Positions 53,631 through 59,438 of a stretch of 59,438 bases of DNA are shown here, in pieces. The stretch spans positions 57,123 to 116,560 of the forward strand of contig VXRL01000012.1 in the NCBI GenBank assembly GCA_009838515.1, given 5' to 3'. Position numbers and translations under genes: made by a program. Numbering within the stretch: the first letter of the stretch is position 1; each line of letters starts with the position of its first letter. Origin of the DNA: Terriglobia bacterium. GTDB taxonomy: Bacteria > Acidobacteriota > Terriglobia > Bryobacterales > UBA6623. A model generated the notes under the pieces. That model was not told the origin of the DNA and did no database searches. It saw only the letters and a list, made by a program, of their open reading frames with translations.

Positions 53631-54890
53631 ATGGCAGTCCGGAGGTCTGATCCGCGCTACATCGCTGTGCTGGCCGTAGCGTGTCTCGTGATCCTGCTGG
53701 TTGGCTTCGCGGTCAAGCCCGGCGTCGTGCCGGAGGAAGTCGTGCCAGCGTCGGCGTCGGATTTGCCGCAGCTGGCGCGCTACGCTGACCGCCGGATGGT
53801 GGAGCGTATTGCGGGGCATTTTTCCTATATCGCGACGCAAGTGGAAAAGAGCGTGGTATTGCTGGCCGGGACCGGCCAGAGCGGGGTGGTCTGGCAGGCG
53901 GGCGAGGTCGTGACCTCGGCTCGGCTCGGGCCGTTTCCGGCGCGTGACCGCACCGCGCTCGACGACCGCGAGGTCGAGCTGCTGACGAGCGTGGCTGCGC
54001 CGCACCTGCCCTACGTCCTGCTCAAGGCTCCGTTGGACGCTGTCGTCAGCGGTCGCCGCCCCGTGCGCCTCTACCCGTGGGGCTCTTGGCTGCTTGCGGT
54101 GTGGCGCTCCAGCGCGGGAGGGCTGCGCTACGCGCCTGGCAATTTGTTCGGTGTGATGGACCGGCGTTGCGGCGAGGTCGAGGTGCTTGAGGTGCTGACG
54201 AATCTCGAACTTGGGGCGGCTCAGGCCGGAGCGGGCATCTTCTCGCTCGAGGGCGGCTTGGTTGGCGTAGCGCTGGACTGCGCCGGAACCTTGATCGCTG
54301 TCGAGGTCGGAGCGTTGGAACTGCAGGCGCGCTCGGAAGCGGGAGCTCAGGACTTGCTGCCACAGCGCTACGGCATGCGCCTCGCCATGGCCGAAGAGGA
54401 CGAGCTGGAATTCTTCCGCAGAGAGGGCGGCGTCATCGTCCGCGAGACTTGGTGGGGCCACCGGGCGCACGAGGCGGGACTGCGACCGGGCGACATGATT
54501 CTGACGATCGATGGCGCGCCGGTGTCCACTCTGGACGATGTGGGCAGCTTGGTGCTGCCGGTCTCGCGCGAGCTGTTCGACCTGCGCGTGTGGCGCGCGC
54601 GCCGCACGGTCAGGATCCCCCTGCAGGCGCGGCCGCTGGCCGAGGCTGCCGTGTCGACCCGCGGATTCGTCGAGCCGCAGGAAGGCCTGCTGCTGGGGCC
54701 GGTGATGGCCGGGAGCTTGGCAGCGAGCACGGGAGCCCTCCCGGGGGACAGGCTGTTGATGGTCAACCAGAAGCCGGCGCTGGCGTTCTCCGATCTGGAG
54801 GATGCTTTCCGGGTTGCGGGCGGCCAGGCTCACTTGGTCCTGGAGCGCCGCGGACGGATGTGGGGCGCACTGGTGCGGGTCGATGAATGA
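53631..54890 (+). CDS. HtrA-like protein with two PDZ domains and an apparently inactive protease domain
   Basis: Protein of 419 residues with one N-terminal membrane segment (about 9-28) and a periplasmic remainder. Residues about 60-230 can be laid on the trypsin-like core of DegP/DegS. GVVWQAGEVVTSARL takes the place of the GxGxx-TNNHVV strand with no His. PHLPYVLLKA replaces SDIALIQI with no Asp. GAAQAGAGIFSLEGGLVGVA replaces the GNSGG loop with no nucleophilic Ser. Two PDZ domains follow, at about 248-335 (RAHEAGLRPGDMILTIDGAP) and 345-415 (ASTGALPGDRLLMVNQKPA). It is therefore probably a non-proteolytic PDZ adaptor or sensor. GGAG precedes the ATG. Its end overlaps the antiporter gene by eight bases. 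Confidence 0.78.
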   Translation: MAVRRSDPRYIAVLAVACLVILLVGFAVKPGVVPEEVVPASASDLPQLARYADRRMVERIAGHFSYIATQVEKSVVLLAGTGQSGVVWQAGEVVTSARLGPFPARDRTALDDREVELLTSVAAPHLPYVLLKAPLDAVVSGRRPVRLYPWGSWLLAVWRSSAGGLRYAPGNLFGVMDRRCGEVEVLEVLTNLELGAAQAGAGIFSLEGGLVGVALDCAGTLIAVEVGALELQARSEAGAQDLLPQRYGMRLAMAEEDELEFFRREGGVIVRETWWGHRAHEAGLRPGDMILTIDGAPVSTLDDVGSLVLPVSRELFDLRVWRARRTVRIPLQARPLAEAAVSTRGFVEPQEGLLLGPVMAGSLAASTGALPGDRLLMVNQKPALAFSDLEDAFRVAGGQAHLVLERRGRMWGALVRVDE

Positions 54891-56091
54891 GCTCTCCTCG
54901 CTGGGGTTGATCCTGCTGCTGGCGCTGGCTTCCGGCCACCTGGTGCGCCTGCTGCGCATCCCTGAAGTGACCGGTTACATCCTGGCCGGCATGGCGCTAG
55001 GTCCATCCATGCTGGGCTGGGTGAGCCACGAGAACGTTCAGGCGCTGGAAGCGCTCAGCGAGGTGGCGCTGGGCTTGATCCTGTTCTCCATCGGCGGCGT
55101 GTTCGAGTTTAGCCTTGTGCGCCGTATCGGCGGCAAGATCGTGCGCCTCACTCTGATGGAGTCCATGCTGGCCGCCGCCATGGTGCTGACGACGATGCTG
55201 GCCCTCGGCCAGCCGTGGCAAGTCGCGCTGCTGCTGGCCTCGGTCTCGATTGCGACTGCCCCGGCGTCCACTTTGATGGTTTTGCGAGAGTGCAATGCGC
55301 GCGGGCCGCTGAGCGACGCGCTGCTCGGCATCATCGCCGTCAACAACATCGTCTGCTTGATCGCATACCTGATCTGCGCAGCGTTGGTCGACATGGTCGC
55401 CGGCTGGGGCCAGCAGAGCCTCTGGCAGACGATTTGGCAGGCTGGTTTCCCGCTCGTCTGGCAGCTGGTCGGCTCCGTCGCGCTCGGGTTCCTGACCGGC
55501 CTGATGCTGGCCGGCTGGGCTCGCCAGGTCAGCGAGACGGGGGAGATGCTGATCCTGCTCGCGGGGTCCATCCTTCTGTGTGTCGGGGTGGCCCGGATCG
55601 CCGAACTGTCGCCGCTTATCGCGAGCCTGGCCGTCGGCGCGACCATGGTCAACCTCTCGCGACGCAGCCGCCGTCTGTTCAAGACCTTGGAAGGCACGGA
55701 TCCCCCCTTCTACGCGATCTTTTTCGTGCTAGCGGGAGCGGACTTGGACGTCCAGCGCCTAGCATCGATCGGCATGGTGGGCCTGGTCTACCTGTTCGCG
55801 CGCGGCTGCGGCAAGTTCGGTGGCGCCTGGCTGGGCAGCCGCCGGCTGGGCATGAACCCCCAAGTGCAGAATCTGCTCGGATTCGGGCTGCTCACCCAGG
55901 CCGGACTCGCGGTGGGCTTGGTGCTGATGATCGGCCAGCAGTTCCCGCTGTACTACCCGGTCATATCGACCATCGTGCTGTCGGCGGTGGTGTTGTACGA
56001 GATGATCGGCCCGATCGCGACGAAATTCGCCGTCGTGCGCAGCGGCGAGGCACGGGTCGGGCGCGATCGCGTTCAGTCGATCTGGGCTTGA
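54883..56091 (+). CDS. Cation:proton antiporter, CPA2/KefB-like
   Basis: Integral membrane protein of 402 residues with about 12 segments. The CPA2 pattern is visible: LLLALASGHLVRLLRIPEVT, GYILAGMALGPSMLGW, the discontinuous helix region EVALGLILFSIGG, SIATAPASTLMVLRECNARG, and PLIASLAVGATMVNLSRRSR with FYAIFFVLAGADLDVQRLAS. It lacks the cytoplasmic TrkA-N/RCK domain found in KefB, so it is the short NapA/GerN-like form for Na+ or K+ exchange. ATG 54883 is chosen because it starts the conserved helix; the gene begins eight bases inside the PDZ gene, which indicates translational coupling. Confidence 0.88.
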   Translation: MNELSSLGLILLLALASGHLVRLLRIPEVTGYILAGMALGPSMLGWVSHENVQALEALSEVALGLILFSIGGVFEFSLVRRIGGKIVRLTLMESMLAAAMVLTTMLALGQPWQVALLLASVSIATAPASTLMVLRECNARGPLSDALLGIIAVNNIVCLIAYLICAALVDMVAGWGQQSLWQTIWQAGFPLVWQLVGSVALGFLTGLMLAGWARQVSETGEMLILLAGSILLCVGVARIAELSPLIASLAVGATMVNLSRRSRRLFKTLEGTDPPFYAIFFVLAGADLDVQRLASIGMVGLVYLFARGCGKFGGAWLGSRRLGMNPQVQNLLGFGLLTQAGLAVGLVLMIGQQFPLYYPVISTIVLSAVVLYEMIGPIATKFAVVRSGEARVGRDRVQSIWA

Positions 56092-56440
56092 CCCCTGCAT
56101 CTGGCGAACGCGCCGGAATTTAGCCCCGAATCGCAGAAAAAAATTTCGGCCCTATTCTTCGCGCATTGGTGGCGGGATGGTGGCAGACGTGCTTGATTCG
56201 CACAAGCTTACGGTGATTCGAGGCAATTTTGAGCACTGTCGGCACGCTGTTGAAAGCTGTGTATGCTTGTTGGAGAATCTCTGGGGGTGCATTTTTTTGG
56301 AAGCAGTCTCCAATATCTAGTGCATTCCGCGAGACATATACAAGCAGATGTGCTAGAGTTGTGCGCGGTGCCGCTTGGAGCGAGTCAGCGATGCGACATG
56401 CGGTTGGCGATTCGAAAGCAGCAAGGAGGCCAGTGAGGCA
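56092..56440. other. Leader region of nrdJ
   Basis: 349 bases with no gene. It is AT-richer than its surroundings and contains a NrdR-box-like 16-mer (56308-56323) and a weak extended -10 promoter (GAGACA at 56331-56336, 17 bases, TAGAGT at 56354-56359, with TG upstream). No B12-box or folded cobalamin riboswitch core was recognised. Confidence 0.5.
56308..56323. promoter_or_regulatory. NrdR-box-like site upstream of nrdJ
   Basis: The 16-mer CTCCAATATCTAGTGC agrees at 10 of 16 positions with the NrdR consensus ACACTATATATAGTGT, best in its right half. It lies just upstream of a weak -35/-10 pair and about 120 bases before the start codon. A second box at the usual three-turn spacing is not convincing. 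Confidence 0.3.
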
Positions 56441-59287
56441 ATGGGCACGGTAGGAATCGATACAGCGGTGGAACTTAAGGCGGGAGTGGCGGCTGCCACA
56501 GGGGCGGAGGCCGCCAAGGGCCCGGTGCGGGTTCGGCGCGGATTGGCCTTCGAGCGTTATTTCACCAGCGATCTCAAGGATGGCCAGACGCCGTATGACG
56601 TGCTCGAGTGGGAGCAGCGCTCGGCGGTGATCGCCGATGTGAAGGGGAACATCGTCTTCGAGCAGACGGACGTGGAGATGCCGTCCGACTGGTCGCAGAC
56701 GGCGACCAATATCGTGGCCAGCAAGTACTTCCACGGCACGGTCGGTCGGCCGGACCGCGAGAGCAGCCTGCGCGAGCTGGTGCACCGGGTGGTGGACACG
56801 ATCGCGGACTGGGGCGGCCTTGGCGGCTACTTCGCGTCAGAGGCCGACGTGGAGGCCTTCCGCGATGACTTGGCTCACCTCATGCTGACCCAGAAGGCGA
56901 GCTTCAATTCCCCGGTGTGGTTCAACGTCGGCGTGCGCAAGGAGTCGCGCGGCTACGGCTGGGCGTGGGACGAGTCCAGCGAGCGCGTCACCGCGCTGGA
57001 TCCGGACCAGCATCGGCCGCAGTGTTCGGCCTGCTTCATCAACTCGGTCCAAGACTCGCTGGAATCGATCCTGGACTTGGCCAAGACCGAGGGCATGCTG
57101 TTCAAGTGGGGCTCGGGCACCGGCACGAACCTTTCCAACATCCGCGAGGACGATGCCGGTCTCGCCGGCGGCGGGCGGGCTTCCGGCCCGGTGTCGTTCA
57201 TGAAGGGCTTCGACGCGTTCGCCGGGGTGATCAAGTCCGGCGGCAAGACGCGCCGCGCCGCCAAGATGGTGATCTTGGATGTCGATCACCCGGACGTGAA
57301 GGACTTCATCTGGTGCAAGGCGCGCGAAGAGAAGAAGGCCCACGTGTTGATTCGGAACGGATACGATGCGGCGATCGACGGGGACGCCTACTCGACAATC
57401 TCGTTCCAGAATGCCAACAACTCGGTGCGGGTCACCGACGAGTTCATGCACGCGGCCGACGAGGGGCGCGATTGGTGGACAAAGTCCGTCCTGAGCAAGC
57501 AGCCCAAGGAGCGCCACAGCGCCAAGGACCTGTTGAACGACATTGCCGAGGCCACGCACCAGTGCGGCGATCCCGGAATGCAGTTCGACACGACCATCAA
57601 CAGGTGGAACCCGGTCAAGAACACGGACCGAATCCATGCCTCGAACCCCTGTTCGGAATACATGTTCTTGAACGACTCGGCCTGCAATCTGGCGTCGTTG
57701 AACTTGAAGAAGTTCCAATCCTCGAACGGCACCTTCGAGGTCGAGTCCTTCCGCCGGGCGGTTGGCACGGTGATCTTGGCCCAGGAGATCTTGGTCGACA
57801 ACGCGGCCTATCCGACCGAGCGGATCGCGTTCAACTCTCACTCGTATCGTCCCCTGGGCCTCGGCTTCGCCAATCTTGGCGCAATGCTGATGTCCATGGG
57901 CGTGCCGTACGACTCGGATCGCGGCCGGGCAATTGCGGGGGCGGTCTCGGCCACGATGTGCGGACAGGCCTACCTCACCAGCGCGCAGATCGCCGAAGTG
58001 CGCGGTCCGTTCAAGGGTTTCGGGGACAACCGCGAGCCGTTCCTCGAGGTGATCCGGATGCACAGGGATGCGAGCAAGGAGATCGCCGAACAGGGTGTGC
58101 AGCCCGACCTGCGGACTGCGGCCGAAGCGGCGTGGCAGGAGGCCTACGCGGTCGGGCAGCAACACGGCTACCGCAACGGCCAGGTCACGGTGATCGCGCC
58201 GACCGGCACGATCGGGTTCATGATGGACTGCGACACGACAGGCGTGGAGCCGGAGCTTGCGCTCGTCAAGTACAAGAAGCTGGTGGGCGGCGGTGTGATC
58301 AAGATCGTCAACAACACGGTCTCCGAAGCGCTGGAGCGGATCGGCTACAGCGAGCAAGGGGTGGCCGAGATCGTCGACCACATCGATTCGACGGAAACCA
58401 TCGAGGGAGCGCCCGGACTCAGCGACGAGCACCTGCCGGTGTTCGATTGCAGCTTCAAGCCGCTCAACGGCGAGCGCTCGATCCACTTTGGCGGGCATCT
58501 GAAGATGATGGCTGCGGTGCAGCCCTTCATCTCGGGCGCGATCTCAAAGACGATCAACATGCCGCAGGAATCCACGGCGGACGATATCGCCGACGCCTAC
58601 ATGGACGCGTGGCGCTTGGGGCTGAAGGCTGTGGCCATCTACCGCGATGGCTCGAAGGGGGCGCAGCCACTCAGCACGGGCCAGTCGGACGAGGGCGAAG
58701 CGAACGCGACCGCAGACACCACGCCTCGCCCGCTGCGCCGCAGGCTGCCGGACGAGCGCGAGTCTCTAACGCACAAGTTCTCGGTGGGCGGGCACGAGGG
58801 CTATCTCACGGTCGGGCTCTATCCGGACACCAAGCAGCCCGGCGAGATCTTCATCCGCATGGCCAAGGAGGGCTCGACGATCAGCGGCCTGATGGACAAC
58901 TTCGCTACAGCCATCTCGCTGACCCTGCAGTACGGGGTGCCGCTGAACACCTTGGTGGAGAAGTTCGGCCACGTGCGGTTCGAGCCGAGCGGCTGGACGA
59001 ACAACAAGGACATCCACTACGCCAAGTCCATCACCGACTACATCTTTCGCTGGCTGGGCGCAAGGTACGCTCCGCACAACGAGGGAGCTGTCGGCCAAAT
59101 CGACCAAGCCCTGCCAACCGCGACCGCGAGCCCGCCACCCTCGGACAGCGTTGCAGAGGAGGGAGGCGTCCAAGCCATGGACTCGCCGGTGGATGGTCCG
59201 CCCTGCACGGAGTGCGGCTCGATCATGAGTGTGAACGGCAACTGCTACCGCTGCCCGAACTGCGGCTCGACCTCGGGCTGCAGCTGA
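56441..59287 (+). CDS. nrdJ: Vitamin B12-dependent (class II) ribonucleotide reductase
   Basis: Reduces ribonucleotides to deoxyribonucleotides with adenosylcobalamin, independent of oxygen. ATG 56441 follows AAGGAGG and GAGG in the leader; an ATG at 56375 would add 22 residues. The 948-residue chain shows FNSPVWFNVG near the start of the barrel, QCSACFINSVQDSLESILDL with an active-site Cys, FKWGSGTGTNLSNIR, NPCSEYMFLNDSACNLASLN with the radical-bearing Cys motif and APTGTIGFMMDCDTTGVEPE. The C-terminus ends with a CxxC-type zinc-ribbon (CTECGSIMSVNGNCYRCPNC) and a final Cys-rich tail that reduces the active site. A linker at about 750-790 separates the catalytic part from the TSCPD-like domain. 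Confidence 0.96.
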   Translation: MGTVGIDTAVELKAGVAAATGAEAAKGPVRVRRGLAFERYFTSDLKDGQTPYDVLEWEQRSAVIADVKGNIVFEQTDVEMPSDWSQTATNIVASKYFHGTVGRPDRESSLRELVHRVVDTIADWGGLGGYFASEADVEAFRDDLAHLMLTQKASFNSPVWFNVGVRKESRGYGWAWDESSERVTALDPDQHRPQCSACFINSVQDSLESILDLAKTEGMLFKWGSGTGTNLSNIREDDAGLAGGGRASGPVSFMKGFDAFAGVIKSGGKTRRAAKMVILDVDHPDVKDFIWCKAREEKKAHVLIRNGYDAAIDGDAYSTISFQNANNSVRVTDEFMHAADEGRDWWTKSVLSKQPKERHSAKDLLNDIAEATHQCGDPGMQFDTTINRWNPVKNTDRIHASNPCSEYMFLNDSACNLASLNLKKFQSSNGTFEVESFRRAVGTVILAQEILVDNAAYPTERIAFNSHSYRPLGLGFANLGAMLMSMGVPYDSDRGRAIAGAVSATMCGQAYLTSAQIAEVRGPFKGFGDNREPFLEVIRMHRDASKEIAEQGVQPDLRTAAEAAWQEAYAVGQQHGYRNGQVTVIAPTGTIGFMMDCDTTGVEPELALVKYKKLVGGGVIKIVNNTVSEALERIGYSEQGVAEIVDHIDSTETIEGAPGLSDEHLPVFDCSFKPLNGERSIHFGGHLKMMAAVQPFISGAISKTINMPQESTADDIADAYMDAWRLGLKAVAIYRDGSKGAQPLSTGQSDEGEANATADTTPRPLRRRLPDERESLTHKFSVGGHEGYLTVGLYPDTKQPGEIFIRMAKEGSTISGLMDNFATAISLTLQYGVPLNTLVEKFGHVRFEPSGWTNNKDIHYAKSITDYIFRWLGARYAPHNEGAVGQIDQALPTATASPPPSDSVAEEGGVQAMDSPVDGPPCTECGSIMSVNGNCYRCPNCGSTSGCS

Positions 59288-59352
59288 GGAGCCTCGCACA
59301 TTGGGAAGGGAGGTACATCTCGGCTAGATAGACAACCATGCACCTATAGCCT

Positions 59353-59372
59353 GTAGCCCTAGCAGCGGCTAC
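59353..59372 (+). terminator. Small hairpin after nrdJ
   Basis: GTAGCC at 59353-59358 pairs with GGCTAC at 59367-59372 around an eight-base loop, 66 bases past the nrdJ stop. No T-run follows. The rest of 59288-59438 has no supported gene. Confidence 0.25.
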
Positions 59373-59438
59373 TTCAACCGATGCACTAGCCTGATTTCCC
59401 ATCGGATTCTGCATGGTGACATATTGGCTGGGTGTCTG

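Noticed and set aside
53601..54959. Open frame of 452 codons antisense to the PDZ protein gene
   Set aside because: The plus-strand protein has a signal anchor, an HtrA-like core and two PDZ domains; the antisense frame is Arg/Gln/His-rich and featureless.
56092..56440. Cobalamin riboswitch before nrdJ
   Set aside because: Searched for a B12 box and the conserved core by eye; only a NrdR-like site and simple AT-rich sequence were found.
56837..58498. Open frame of 553 codons on the minus strand inside nrdJ
   Set aside because: Antisense shadow of nrdJ with no recognisable fold; nrdJ is intact and well conserved.
56917..59331. Long open frame of 804 codons on the plus strand within nrdJ
   Set aside because: It is the out-of-frame shadow of nrdJ: Arg/Gly/Ala-rich, no recognisable domain, produced by high GC at third positions.

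Overview
The window looks like part of a high-GC Gram-negative genome, most likely an uncultured or environmental member of the Acidobacteriota. This is inferred from gene content, not from a marker gene. The supporting signs are two long Oar-like TonB-dependent receptors with an N-terminal carboxypeptidase-regulatory-like domain, a GWxTD protein, a TPR plus CRTAC1 (FG-GAP/UnbV) pair, several exported sulfatases and a class II (B12-dependent) ribonucleotide reductase. Genes are tightly packed, and convergent neighbours often share or nearly share stop codons. The extreme left end (about 25-118) is an unnatural run of C and G inside a gspF/pilC-like gene and is probably a contig-end artefact.

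Layout. 1-4815 (minus): partial gspF-like gene, Oar-like receptor, LytTR response regulator. 4849-7409: TIGR04282-type glycosyltransferase facing manC and lepB. 7623-14486: a central-carbon block of icd, mdh and a three-subunit succinate dehydrogenase (sdhC-like, sdhA, sdhB) with a promoter and palindrome in front. It is flanked by two paralogous small secreted cysteine proteins. 14805-19112: mutY facing an AMIN/amidase_3 cell-wall amidase, then aroA. 19126-36967: an accessory polymer-use region with four exported sulfatases (all with the CxPxR formylglycine motif), a FecA-like receptor, and an Oar-like receptor followed by TPR and CRTAC1 proteins. 37173-37249: tRNA-Pro(GGG) on the minus strand with encoded CCA. 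37342-39552: Fur-family regulator and an FHA-GAF-PP2C phosphatase. 39806-43684: an exported three-gene unit (GWxTD protein, carboxypeptidase-regulatory/beta-barrel protein, small Tat-signal protein) behind a good sigma70-type promoter. 43722-50173: thpR, rfaE2-like nucleotidyltransferase, mfd and lepA. 50199-52353: alginate-export-type porin and HpcH/HpaI aldolase. 52412-56091: MFS-like transporter, a two-PDZ HtrA-like protein whose catalytic triad appears lost, and a CPA2 antiporter. 56441-59287: nrdJ.

How the genes may work together. Receptors, sulfatases, CRTAC1/TPR proteins, the porin and the aldolase suggest an organism that imports and desulfates complex sulfated organic matter. The icd-mdh-sdh block feeds respiration. 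The least explained parts are the paired cysteine proteins around sdh, the GWxTD three-gene unit, the receptor-TPR-CRTAC1 unit and the pseudo-HtrA/antiporter pair. No CRISPR array, insertion sequence, prophage or rRNA gene was seen.
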